From contig DASTBA010000101.1 in NCBI GenBank assembly GCA_035712285.1, positions 1-64,000 of the forward strand: 64,000 nucleotides of DNA, written 5' to 3'. The notes under the pieces were generated by a model, which was not told the origin of the DNA, did not search any database, and worked only from the letters and a program-made list of their open reading frames with translations. Shown here in pieces: positions 25,728 to 34,547 of this stretch. A program made the position numbers and the translations under genes. Source of the DNA: CAMLHP01 sp035712285. Lineage in GTDB: Bacteria > Gemmatimonadota > Gemmatimonadetes > Gemmatimonadales > GWC2-71-9. How positions within the stretch are numbered: position 1 is the first letter of the stretch; every line of letters starts with the position of its first letter.

Positions 25728-26810
25728 ATGACTGCTTCGCCGATCTCCGCCGATCGTTCCCGCGCGTGGGTGGACGTGGATCTCGGTGCCGTGGTGCGCA
25801 ATGCCCGGCGCATCGAGGCCCGGGCCGGGTCCCGCCTGTTGCCGATGCTCAAAGCTAACGGCTACGGTCTCGGCGCCGTGCCGGTGGCCCGGCGGCTCGA
25901 GGCGCTGGACCCCTGGGGCTACGGCGTGGCCACGGTCGAGGAGGGGCGCGAACTCCGCGACGCCGGCATCACGCGGCGCATCCTCGTGTGCACGCCGCTC
26001 CTGGCGCGCTGGATTCCGGCGCTGCTGGAGGCCCGGCTCACGCCGATCGTGGATGATCGGGCGGCGCTGGAAGCCTGGCTTGCCGCCGCCGGTGGTGCGG
26101 CGTTCCATGTGGGCGTGGACACCGGCATGGCCCGGGGCGGCTTCCAGGACACAAGCCCGGACGTGCTGGCCGAGCTCCGCGGCCGCCTGGCCGCGGCTGC
26201 AGGCTACGAGGGGATCTGCACCCATTTTCACTCGGCTGACGAGTCCCTGGACTCCGCTGACCGCCAATGGCGGCGGTTCGAGGAGATGATACGGGTGCTG
26301 GGGCGCCCGTCTCTGGTGCATGCGGCGAACAGTGCGGCGGCCCTTCGGGGGCCGCGATTCGCGGGCGACATGGTCCGGCCCGGCATATTTCTCTATGGTG
26401 GCCGGGCAGGCGGCGAGGAGCCCGAGCCGGTCGCGCAGTTCCGGGCCCGGGTCGTGGCCGTCGAATCCCTCGCGGCAGGGAAGACGGTGAGCTATGGTGC
26501 CAGCTGGCGGGCGCCGGCCCCGGTGCGGATTGCCACCATTGCGGCCGGGTATGCCGACGGCCTGCCGCGCTCACTCGCTCCGGCCGGCTGTGTCGAGCTC
26601 GACGGGCAGCGCGCCCCGATCCGGGGCCGGATCACCATGGACATGATCATGGCCGAAGTACCGGGAGATGTCCGGACCGATGATGTCGCCACCTTGTGGG
26701 GTGGCATCGTGACGCTGGATGAGCAGGCTCGGCTCGCCGGCACCATCTCGTACGAACTGCTGACCGCTCTCGGGCCCAGGGTCGGGCGGCGATATGGAGG
26801 ATCGGCATGA
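25728..26810 (+). CDS. alr: Alanine racemase
   Basis: This PLP enzyme interconverts L- and D-alanine and supplies D-Ala for the wall. ATG 25728 gives 360 residues. The PLP lysine is K42 in LPMLKANGYG; the barrel has HVGVDTGMARGGF; the second catalytic tyrosine side is in TISYELLTALGPRVGRRY near the C-terminus, and GRITMDMI is another family motif. An upstream in-frame start at 25662 would overlap mazG and adds nothing conserved. It heads a ten-gene string and overlaps deoB by four bases. Confidence 0.95.
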   Translation: MTASPISADRSRAWVDVDLGAVVRNARRIEARAGSRLLPMLKANGYGLGAVPVARRLEALDPWGYGVATVEEGRELRDAGITRRILVCTPLLARWIPALLEARLTPIVDDRAALEAWLAAAGGAAFHVGVDTGMARGGFQDTSPDVLAELRGRLAAAAGYEGICTHFHSADESLDSADRQWRRFEEMIRVLGRPSLVHAANSAAALRGPRFAGDMVRPGIFLYGGRAGGEEPEPVAQFRARVVAVESLAAGKTVSYGASWRAPAPVRIATIAAGYADGLPRSLAPAGCVELDGQRAPIRGRITMDMIMAEVPGDVRTDDVATLWGGIVTLDEQARLAGTISYELLTALGPRVGRRYGGSA

Positions 26811-27970
26811 CGCGACGGGCGGCCATCATCGTGCTGGACGGACTGGGCATCGGCCCCGCGCCCGACACCGCGGCGTACGGCGATCAGGGCAGCGATACCC
26901 TGGGCAACGTGCTGCGCGATGCGCGGCTGGACCTGCCGCACCTCACCGCACTGGGCCTCGGCCGGTGCGCGCCACTCAACAACATTCCCCCGGTGCCGGC
27001 GCCCACGGCGGCGTGGGGCACGGCCGAGCCTGCCAGCTCGGGCAAGGACAGCACCACCGGACACTGGGAAATCTGTGGGGTGATCCTGGAACGGCCGTTC
27101 CCGACGTACCCCAAGGGATTTCCGCGCGCAGTCATCGAGGAATTCTCCCGGCGTACCGGACGCGGTGTCCTGGGCAACAAGGCGGCATCGGGCACCACCA
27201 TCCTGGCCGAACTCGGCGCCGAGCATGTGCGAAGCGGCAGCTGGATCGTGTACACGTCGGCGGACAGCGTGTTTCAGGTCGCCGCGCACGAGGAGGTGGT
27301 GCCGCTGGATGAACTGTATGCCGCCTGCCGGAGCGCCCGGGAGATGCTGCGCGGGGAGCATGGTGTGTCGCGGGTGATCGCGCGGCCGTTCACCGGCGGG
27401 GAAGGGGCGTGGACGCGTACGGCGGGCCGGCGGGACTTCAGCCTCGAGCCGGCTGGCGATACCCTGCTGGACCGGCTGGCCTCCCGCGGCATTCCGCGCC
27501 TGGGCGTGGGCAAGGTGGACGATCTCTTCGCCGGGAGGAACATCGTCTCGACCCACACGCCGACCAACGAAGCGGCGTATGCGCTGATCGAATCCGGGCT
27601 GGAGACGATGGACGCGGGGCTGCTGTTCGCGAACGTGATCGAGTTCGACCAGTCGTGGGGACACCGGAATGATGTAGAGGGGTTCCGCCGCGGACTGCTG
27701 GAGCTGGACGCCGCGATGCCCCGTCTCCTCAAGCACCTCCGGGACGAGGACCTCGTTATCTTTACCGCCGATCACGGCAACGACCCCACGACGGCATCCA
27801 CGGATCACTCCCGCGAGGCCGTACCGCTGCTCGCCACCGGCCCGCGGGTGCGGCCGGTGGGGCTGGGGCGGCGGCCGACCTTCGCCGACATCGGGCAGAC
27901 GGTGGCCGAGTTCCTCGGCGCCGGCCCGATTGCGGCGGGCACATCCTTCTTGAACGAGGTCTGGACGTGA
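26807..27970 (+). CDS. deoB: Phosphopentomutase
   Basis: DeoB interconverts (deoxy)ribose 1-phosphate and 5-phosphate in nucleoside breakdown. This alkaline-phosphatase-superfamily protein has 387 residues. It has VLDGLGIGPAPD at the N-terminus with the metal-binding Asp, the core segment SGKDSTTGHWE containing the phosphorylated Thr, and FTADHGNDPTT in the C-terminal metal site. Overlap with alr (four bases) and with cdd (four bases) places it in a nucleoside salvage pair with cytidine deaminase. Confidence 0.96.
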   Translation: MTRRAAIIVLDGLGIGPAPDTAAYGDQGSDTLGNVLRDARLDLPHLTALGLGRCAPLNNIPPVPAPTAAWGTAEPASSGKDSTTGHWEICGVILERPFPTYPKGFPRAVIEEFSRRTGRGVLGNKAASGTTILAELGAEHVRSGSWIVYTSADSVFQVAAHEEVVPLDELYAACRSAREMLRGEHGVSRVIARPFTGGEGAWTRTAGRRDFSLEPAGDTLLDRLASRGIPRLGVGKVDDLFAGRNIVSTHTPTNEAAYALIESGLETMDAGLLFANVIEFDQSWGHRNDVEGFRRGLLELDAAMPRLLKHLRDEDLVIFTADHGNDPTTASTDHSREAVPLLATGPRVRPVGLGRRPTFADIGQTVAEFLGAGPIAAGTSFLNEVWT

Positions 27971-28353
27971 CGGACACGCTGGAGGCGGCAGCGCGGCAGG
28001 CACAGAAGCGTGCGTACGCTCCGTACTCGCACTTTCACGTCGGGGCGGCCCTGGAGGCAGAGGACGGGAGCCAGTTCGCCGGCTGCAACGTCGAGAATGC
28101 CTCGTACGGGCTCACGATCTGCGCCGAGCGCGGGGCCATTGCGGCAGCGGTTGCGCACGGTGCCCGGAAGTTCCGGCGGGCGGTCGTGGTGAGCGACGTG
28201 GACCCACCCGCGGCGCCTTGCGGTGCCTGCCGTCAGGTGCTGGCCGAATTCGGGCTGGACCTGGTGGTGGAGGGAGTGGGCCGTACGACCCGTCAGCAAT
28301 GGACGATGCGCCAGTTGCTCCCGGCGGCATTCGGCCCGGAGTCACTCGCATGA
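27967..28353 (+). CDS. cdd: Cytidine deaminase
   Basis: This zinc enzyme converts cytidine/deoxycytidine to uridine/deoxyuridine. The protein of 128 residues is the small homotetrameric type. Motifs: YSHFHVGAALE, CNVENASYGLTICAERGA with the zinc Cys and catalytic Glu in CAE, and PCGACRQVLAEF with the other two zinc cysteines. GTG start in a GTGA overlap with deoB; the stop overlaps the next gene start. Confidence 0.96.
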   Translation: MTDTLEAAARQAQKRAYAPYSHFHVGAALEAEDGSQFAGCNVENASYGLTICAERGAIAAAVAHGARKFRRAVVVSDVDPPAAPCGACRQVLAEFGLDLVVEGVGRTTRQQWTMRQLLPAAFGPESLA

Positions 28354-29549
28354 GGATCTGGCTTGCCGCCGGGGCATTGCTCGCCGTCGTGGCCTGCAGC
28401 GAGAAGCTGACGACACCGGGTGACTGCCCGGGCAACTGCCCGGCCGATCACCTGATCGTGCGGGACACCGTCATTGCCGCGGAGCTCGACAGCACCTATA
28501 CCGGTTTTGTCTCGGCCCCGGAGGGCATCCGGCTCCTTCTTTCCGACGGATTCAATGGCGGGACGTCCATCGGCGTGGCGCGCTTTGCGCAGGTGGCGGA
28601 TTCCATCTTGTATCTGGATACGCTGCGGGCCGCGACCCTGGACTCGGCAGCGCTCACGCTGCAAGTCACGGCCCGGGACCCAGCGGCAGCAGGCCTTGCC
28701 ATCGAGATCTACCGGCTGCCGTCCACCCTGACCCTCGATTCGACGGCCGGCTATGCGGATGCCGCGCCGTTTCTCACCAGTGACCGGCTGATCGGGACGT
28801 TTGCCGTGCCGGATTCGCTCAGGAATGGCACCGTCCGCGTGCTCTTCACCGGGGCGGACCTGGCCAAGCTGGCGTTCGCGCCCGGGGACAGCAACACGCT
28901 GAAGGTCGCCTACCGGCTGGTGGCCCCGGTGCCGACCGGGGTGTCGGTGGGCGCCTCGGCGAGCGGCATCACGGCGCCCGGATTCTTCAATTACCTTCGC
29001 CTGGCCCTGCCTGACACCACGATCTTCAACAGCCTGCCCCGCATCGTGCTCTTCAACTCGACGCTGTCCGATGCGCCGGCGGGGCCACCACCGCCAGACC
29101 TGCTGACCGCCGGGGGGGCGCCATCGTCGCGCGCCATCATCCGCTTCACGCTGCCACCGCAGATCAGGGACACCGCGCAGATCATCCGGGCCACCTTGAT
29201 GCTGGTGCCGGCGGAGCCGTTGCTGGCCTTGCCGGGGGACTCGGCGCAGCTCGACGTCGAGGGCGTGTTCACCGATCTGGGTCCCAAGTCGCCCCGTATC
29301 GAGAGCTCCCCCGCGCTGATCGCGACCCACGTCATCGAGGCGGGCACGACCGACACCGTGGGGTTCGACGTCACCGCCGTGGCGCGCCTCTGGGGGGGGA
29401 CGTCGGCCGCGCCATCGGTCCTGACGCTGGCACTGAGCCCCGAGGCGTCCACCTTCGGGTTCGCCCGCTTCGGATCCAGCCGGTCGGCCGGCGCGAAGCC
29501 TGCGCTCCGGATCACCTACGCCCTGCCATATCCCTTCGAGGTCCAGTAA
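28350..29549 (+). CDS. Predicted lipoprotein, unknown function
   Basis: This 399-residue protein starts with a short lipoprotein signal whose lipobox is VVAC (about residues 13-16), followed by a Cys-containing stretch (TTPGDCPGNCPADH). The rest is soluble and beta-rich. The segment around ARFTLP/AIIRFTLPPQIRDTAQIIRA with later VTAVARLWGG resembles repeats seen in DNRLRE-type surface domains, but this is a loose similarity. It overlaps cdd by four bases and directly abuts the beta-barrel gene downstream, suggesting the two proteins act together at the cell surface. Confidence 0.75.
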   Translation: MRIWLAAGALLAVVACSEKLTTPGDCPGNCPADHLIVRDTVIAAELDSTYTGFVSAPEGIRLLLSDGFNGGTSIGVARFAQVADSILYLDTLRAATLDSAALTLQVTARDPAAAGLAIEIYRLPSTLTLDSTAGYADAAPFLTSDRLIGTFAVPDSLRNGTVRVLFTGADLAKLAFAPGDSNTLKVAYRLVAPVPTGVSVGASASGITAPGFFNYLRLALPDTTIFNSLPRIVLFNSTLSDAPAGPPPPDLLTAGGAPSSRAIIRFTLPPQIRDTAQIIRATLMLVPAEPLLALPGDSAQLDVEGVFTDLGPKSPRIESSPALIATHVIEAGTTDTVGFDVTAVARLWGGTSAAPSVLTLALSPEASTFGFARFGSSRSAGAKPALRITYALPYPFEVQ

Positions 29550-30701
29550 GTGCGCCGCCTCCTGTGGCTTCCGCTGCTCGTGCTGCCGGCGGCCCTGCCG
29601 GCCCAGTCGTCGCAGTTCGGCGTGAACGGCCTTGGCCTGATCACGCGCCAGCTGTCGGTGCGGGCCATCGGCACCGGTGGCGGCTTTGCCCTGTTCGATC
29701 CGGTGACGCCGATCAACCCGGCAGCCGTGAGCGAGTACGGCCGATTCAGTACCTCGTTCACCTCCTTGCAGAACTATCGTTCCTCCACCGGGCCCACGGA
29801 ATCCGCCTCGGGCCGCGACACGCGCTTCCCGCTAGTGACCGTGGGCGGCACCATCCCCAGGTCCACCGTGGCGCTGGGCCTCTCGTTCGCGACCTACAGC
29901 GACCGGGACTTTTCCCTCTTTGCGCAGGACACCGTTGATTTGCGGGGGGTGCCGGTGGCGGTGCGTGACACGCTGACTTCGGCCGGCGGGATCAGCGACA
30001 TCGGCCTGGCCGCGGCATGGCGGCATTCTGGCTGGGCCATCGGGGGCGGCCTCCACATCATCACCGGCAGTTCGCGGCTCTCGCTGCGTCGCACCTTTGG
30101 CGACACCCTGTACCAGCCGGTGTCCCAGCGAGCCGAGGTTTCCTATGCCGGCGCCGGGTTCTCTGCCGGCATCATGCGCCTCCTGGGCCGCCACGCGGCC
30201 GCGGCCGCCTATGTCCGCATGGACGGGCATGCGAGCATAGACCGGGACAGCGTGTCGGTCGGTCGCGTCAACCTCCCGGTCTCGTTCGGCGGCTCGCTCC
30301 GCTGGCGGCCCTCAGCTCGCCTCGATCTGGCCAGCACGGTGAGCACCACCCGATGGGGTTCCGCCGACGCGGATGTGCGCGCCCTGGGCGGTACCGGTGC
30401 GCGGAACATCGTGGATGCCTCGTTCGGCGGCGAATGGCTCCGCTCCGCCCGCGAGCCGGAGAACCGGCCGCTCCGGTTCGGGGCGCACTTCCGCACCCTG
30501 GCCTTTCCGGTGACTTCCGGCGTGCAGCCCAGGGAGATCGGCCTGTCGCTCGGATCGGGCGCCGTGCTGGCGCGCGAACGGGCCACCACCACCCCGACCG
30601 CGCTGCTGGACGTGTCGCTCGAGCACGCGTGGCGCAGCGCCACCGGCGGGTATCGCGAGTCCGCCTGGCTTCTGGCATTCGGGGTGACCGTCCGGCCATG
30701 A
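29550..30701 (+). CDS. Predicted outer-membrane beta-barrel protein (FadL/PorV-like style)
   Basis: This 383-residue protein has a GTG start, a cleavable signal (LLVLPAALPAQ) and many alternating hydrophobic strands through to the C-terminus (WLLAFGVTVRP). Near the N-terminus, GTGGGFALFDPVTPINPAAVSE resembles the opening of FadL/PorV-type barrels, where a small-residue stretch is followed by NPA. No plug or TonB box is present. It starts immediately after the lipoprotein stop codon and overlaps miaB by four bases. Substrate and role are unknown. Confidence 0.75.
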   Translation: MRRLLWLPLLVLPAALPAQSSQFGVNGLGLITRQLSVRAIGTGGGFALFDPVTPINPAAVSEYGRFSTSFTSLQNYRSSTGPTESASGRDTRFPLVTVGGTIPRSTVALGLSFATYSDRDFSLFAQDTVDLRGVPVAVRDTLTSAGGISDIGLAAAWRHSGWAIGGGLHIITGSSRLSLRRTFGDTLYQPVSQRAEVSYAGAGFSAGIMRLLGRHAAAAAYVRMDGHASIDRDSVSVGRVNLPVSFGGSLRWRPSARLDLASTVSTTRWGSADADVRALGGTGARNIVDASFGGEWLRSAREPENRPLRFGAHFRTLAFPVTSGVQPREIGLSLGSGAVLARERATTTPTALLDVSLEHAWRSATGGYRESAWLLAFGVTVRP

Positions 30702-32014
30702 CCCGGCGCGTCTATATCGAGACCTACGGCTGCCAGATGAATGCGGCCGACACCGAGCTCATGTTCGGGGTTCTCGGGCGTGCCGGCTACGAGCGGAGCG
30801 ATACGCCCGACGATGCCGACGTGATGCTGGTCAACACCTGCGCGGTGCGGGACAACGCCGAGCAGCGGGTGCTGGGCCGGGTGGGAGAACTGCAGCGCCA
30901 CAAGCGGCCGGGCGACGTGCTCGGCGTGGTGGGTTGCATGGCGCAGCGCCTGGGTCCCGCGCTGCTCGAGCGGGCCCCCAAGGTGGATCTCGTGGCGGGA
31001 CCGGATGTCTACCGCAGCCTGCCGGACCTTCTGAGTGAAAGTCTCGCCGGCGGCCGCCGTGCCGAGACCGGGTTCCGTTCCTGGGAGCACTACGAGGACG
31101 TGCCGGCCGTTCGCGAGCCGGGACCGGTCCAGTTCGTGACGGTCCAGCGGGGCTGCGATTTCCGGTGCACGTTCTGCATTGTTCCGTACACGCGCGGGCC
31201 GGAGCGCAGCCGCAAATTGGCGGATGTGGTGCGGGAGGTGCGCGACCTGGCCGGGCAGGGCACGAGCGAGGTGACCCTGCTCGGCCAGACGGTCAACAGC
31301 TACCACGATGGCGAGGCGGACTTCGCCGACCTGCTGAGGGCGGTGGGGGCGGTGGACGGGATCCGGCGGCTCCGGTTCACCAGTCCGTACCCGACCGAGT
31401 TCACCGACCGTGTGATCGAGGCCATGGCCATGACGCCGGCGGTGTGCGAGCATGTGCACCTGCCCTGCCAGAGCGGATCCAACGCCGTGCTCCGGCGCAT
31501 GCTGCGGCGCTACACCCGCGAGCAGTATCTCGAGGTGGTGGGCCGGCTCCGGGCCGCCATTCCCGGCATCACGTTCTCGACCGATATCATCGTCGGCTTC
31601 CCCGGGGAGACCGCGGCCCAGTTCGCCGAGACGCTGTCGCTGGTGGCGGAGGCGGGCTTTGACGACGCCTACACCTTCAAGTACTCGCCGAGGGACGGCA
31701 CGCCGGCCACGCGCATGCGGGAGGCGGTGGACGATGCCGAGGCGTCGGAGCGGCTCGCCCGGCTCATCGGCGTGGTGCGGGAGCAGGCGCGGGCGCGCAA
31801 CCTGGCCCGCATCGGGACGGAGCATGAAGTGCTGGTGGAGCGCCCGGCGCGGCGGGGTGGGCAGATGCTGGGACGCACGCGCACCAATCTCATGGTGCTG
31901 CTGTCCCTCGGGCCCGGGGATGCCGGGCGATACCTGCCCGTGCGCCTCACGGGGTGCACCGGTTCGACATTTACGGGGACCATCCGGAGCGAGAGGGGGC
32001 TTGCGGTCCTGTGA
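30698..32014 (+). CDS. miaB: tRNA-2-methylthio-N6-dimethylallyladenosine synthase MiaB
   Basis: This radical-SAM methylthiotransferase acts on i6A37 of tRNA. ATG 30698 gives 438 residues. The N-terminal UPF0004 domain has the YGCQMN motif with further conserved cysteines (NTCAVRDNAEQ, GCMAQR) for the auxiliary cluster. The radical-SAM triad is in GCDFRCTFCIVPYTRG, and HLPCQSGSN and TDIIVGFPGET follow. A C-terminal TRAM domain (about 370-435) binds tRNA. These features favour MiaB over RimO or MtaB. It is four-base overlapped on both sides. Confidence 0.93.
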   Translation: MTRRVYIETYGCQMNAADTELMFGVLGRAGYERSDTPDDADVMLVNTCAVRDNAEQRVLGRVGELQRHKRPGDVLGVVGCMAQRLGPALLERAPKVDLVAGPDVYRSLPDLLSESLAGGRRAETGFRSWEHYEDVPAVREPGPVQFVTVQRGCDFRCTFCIVPYTRGPERSRKLADVVREVRDLAGQGTSEVTLLGQTVNSYHDGEADFADLLRAVGAVDGIRRLRFTSPYPTEFTDRVIEAMAMTPAVCEHVHLPCQSGSNAVLRRMLRRYTREQYLEVVGRLRAAIPGITFSTDIIVGFPGETAAQFAETLSLVAEAGFDDAYTFKYSPRDGTPATRMREAVDDAEASERLARLIGVVREQARARNLARIGTEHEVLVERPARRGGQMLGRTRTNLMVLLSLGPGDAGRYLPVRLTGCTGSTFTGTIRSERGLAVL

Positions 32015-32295
32015 TCAAGAACATGGCGGAGGAACATGTCGAGGCCGCCTACGACGGCCTGCTGCCCCACTTCCCGGATTTCTGCGGCTGCGAAACCTGT
32101 CGTGGTGATGTGCTGATCTATGCCCTCAACCGCGTCCCGCCGCGCTACGTCAACACGCGGGAGGGAAGCGTGATGACTGCGATCGCCCTGGAGAAGGATC
32201 AGGCACGGGCCCAGATCGAGGTGATCGTGATGCAGGGATTCAAGAAGGTGGCTTCCGCGCCCCGCTGCGGGCGTGCACCGGCCCGGCCGGGGTGA
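32011..32295 (+). CDS. comFB: ComFB-family late competence protein
   Basis: From GTG 32011 (overlapping the miaB stop) it has 94 residues; ATG 32023 is an alternative. The core segment FCGCETCRGDVLIYALNRVP with PPRYV is the ComFB family signature, including the two close cysteines. ComFB is named from the B. subtilis comF operon, and homologues occur in many phyla, where the role is unclear. Direct four-base overlap with comEC supports a link to DNA uptake here. The C-terminus (APRCGRAPARPG) looks unstructured. Confidence 0.82.
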   Translation: MIKNMAEEHVEAAYDGLLPHFPDFCGCETCRGDVLIYALNRVPPRYVNTREGSVMTAIALEKDQARAQIEVIVMQGFKKVASAPRCGRAPARPG

Positions 32296-34547
32296 CGCCC
32301 CGGCGCGCCGGGCTGTGGTGTGTGCTGCTGTTCGAGGCCGGTCTCGCGACCGGCCTCTCGCATTTCTGGGGCCCGGCGTGCGTGATCCTGCTGCTGGCGG
32401 CGATCGGGGCGGCTCACGCCGGCCTGCGGTTCGCATTGCTCGCGATGCTCATCGGCACGGGAGTGGGCCGGGCCGGGCAGCTGGCGAACGGGGAGAGCTG
32501 CGCGGCGCGCATGCCGGCCGGCAGGGTGCAGCTCACGGTGCGCCTGCACGAACCCGGCTCGACGAGCGGGCTCGTGGCCGTGCGCCCGGTGCACGCCGGG
32601 TGCCGCGGGCTCATCGCCATGCGGGTGACCGGGGCCGACTCGCTCCCAGCCGGGCGCGTGTTGCGCGTCGTGGGCGCGTGGCGCCCGCGCACCGGGCCGC
32701 TGCAGCATGCAGAGGGGATTCTCGTCGCCGCGCGTTTCGAAAGCCTGGCGGATGCGCCGGGGGTCGGTGAGCGCCTCCGCACGAGGGTCGCCCGTGCCAG
32801 TCGCCAGCTGTACGGACCGCGCGCCGCGCTGGTGGAGGCGCTGGTCCTGGGCTCGCGGGGCGCCCTGGATCCCGGTCTCAAGCAGGATTTCGCCGCCAGC
32901 GGACTCGTGCACCTGCTCAGCATCTCCGGCTTCCATGTGGGGCTCATCGTCGCATGGGCGGTACTCGGTGCGGGACTGGCGGGGCTCGACCGCTGCCGGG
33001 CGCTCTGGCTCGGCGCTCTCATCGGGGTGCTCTATGCCGGTTTTCTCGGCTGGCCCGCGCCGGCGACGCGCGCGGCGTTCCTGTGCGGCCTCGGCGCCCT
33101 CCAGCTGCAACGGCAGCGCCACGCCTCGCTTGGCGCATTGGTCTCCGTGACCTGCGTCCTGGTGACATTGGTGGATCCGTGGGCCATCGTTTCCGTCGGC
33201 GCCTGGCTCTCCGTGCTGGCCCTGGCCGGTGCTGACTGGGCGGCACGATGGTGCGGACGCGCCGTGTCGGAGCGGTCAGCGGTGCGGCTGCTGGCGTCGT
33301 CGGTCGGCGCGACCGTGGCGACCGCGCCGGTCACGGCGGCGGTGTTCGGCACGGTGCCGATCATCGGCATCGCGCTCAACCTCGCGGCCATACCGCTGGC
33401 CGCCATCGCCGTGCCGGGCGTGGTGGCGAGTCTCGCATTGGCACCGGTGCTCCCGGCGCTTGCCGGCGCGCTGGCAGCCGGCGCCGGGCTCGGCCTGCAC
33501 GGGCTGGAACTGCTGGCGCGCATCGGTGCACAGGTGCCGTTCGGCTGCCTGGTCGTGAGCCCGACCGTCTCGTCGGCCCTGATCTGGGGTGGCGTGCTCT
33601 TCACGGGGCGCTGGATGGCGGGGCGGTACGTGACCGCGCCGGTTGCGCTGCGCCGAGGCGCGCTGGCGGTGCTCGCCGCCTCGTGGATCGGTGCCGCGGC
33701 GGCGACACCGTGGCACGGCGGTGACGACACCGGAGCGCTCACGTTACATTTTCTCGATGTCGGGCAGGGAGACGGCGCGGCGATCCGCACACCAGGCGGC
33801 CATTGGGTCCTGGTGGACGCCGGCCCGCGTTCGGGGGCGACGGATGCCGGTCGCAGCGTCGTGGCCCCGTTTCTCGTGCGGGAACGGGTCCGGCGCCTGG
33901 ATGTCGTCGTCATCTCGCACGCGCACGCGGACCATGTCGGTGGGGCGGCGGCGGTGCTGGACCGGTTTCCTGCCGGCCTGGTCCTGGAGCCCGGCGAGCT
34001 CGTGGCCGATCCCGTCTATGGGGACTTTCTCTCCGCCGTCGCGGCGGATGGTGCGGAGTGGCGGCCTGCCCGGAAAGGGATGCGGTTCGAGGTGGACAGC
34101 GTCCGCTTCACGCTCGTCCATCCCGATACGGCGCTGGTGGACTGGGGCCTGGATCTCAACGAGGATTCGGCCATGCTGCTGGTCGAGTATCGCGGGTTCC
34201 GGGCGCTGCTGGCGGGTGACGCCGGTCTTGTCACTGAGGCCAGCCTTGCCGGCGCCATCGGGGCAGTTGACCTGCTGAAGGTCGGCCACCACGGGAGCCG
34301 GACCGCCACCGGGGATGCCTGGCTTGGCGAGCTGGCCCCTGCGGTGGGCATCGTGAGCGTCGGCGCCAATCGGTACGGGCATCCGAGCCCTGAGGCCCTG
34401 GCGCGACTTGTCCGGCACCGCGTCGCGGTCTGGCGCACCGACCGCGACGGCGCCATCACCGTGTCCACCGACGGACACCGCATGCGGGTGCGCGGCACCA
34501 CGCGCGCCGCGGACTATGCCCTGCACCCCGAGGAGCCCGGGCCGTGA
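32292..34547 (+). CDS. comEC: DNA uptake channel ComEC/Rec2
   Basis: ComEC carries incoming single-stranded DNA through the inner membrane during transformation. The 751-residue protein has N-terminal helices and a small soluble DUF4131-type region (about 40-170). The Competence domain with multiple helices (about 175-450) includes HLLSISGFHVGLI, a family signature. A C-terminal metallo-beta-lactamase domain starts at LHFLDVGQGDG (about 485), with metal ligands in SHAHADHVGG (H543, H545, D547, H548) and KVGHHGS. It is complete with no frameshift. It overlaps comFB and fbp by four bases each. Confidence 0.95.
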   Translation: MTPRRAGLWCVLLFEAGLATGLSHFWGPACVILLLAAIGAAHAGLRFALLAMLIGTGVGRAGQLANGESCAARMPAGRVQLTVRLHEPGSTSGLVAVRPVHAGCRGLIAMRVTGADSLPAGRVLRVVGAWRPRTGPLQHAEGILVAARFESLADAPGVGERLRTRVARASRQLYGPRAALVEALVLGSRGALDPGLKQDFAASGLVHLLSISGFHVGLIVAWAVLGAGLAGLDRCRALWLGALIGVLYAGFLGWPAPATRAAFLCGLGALQLQRQRHASLGALVSVTCVLVTLVDPWAIVSVGAWLSVLALAGADWAARWCGRAVSERSAVRLLASSVGATVATAPVTAAVFGTVPIIGIALNLAAIPLAAIAVPGVVASLALAPVLPALAGALAAGAGLGLHGLELLARIGAQVPFGCLVVSPTVSSALIWGGVLFTGRWMAGRYVTAPVALRRGALAVLAASWIGAAAATPWHGGDDTGALTLHFLDVGQGDGAAIRTPGGHWVLVDAGPRSGATDAGRSVVAPFLVRERVRRLDVVVISHAHADHVGGAAAVLDRFPAGLVLEPGELVADPVYGDFLSAVAADGAEWRPARKGMRFEVDSVRFTLVHPDTALVDWGLDLNEDSAMLLVEYRGFRALLAGDAGLVTEASLAGAIGAVDLLKVGHHGSRTATGDAWLGELAPAVGIVSVGANRYGHPSPEALARLVRHRVAVWRTDRDGAITVSTDGHRMRVRGTTRAADYALHPEEPGP

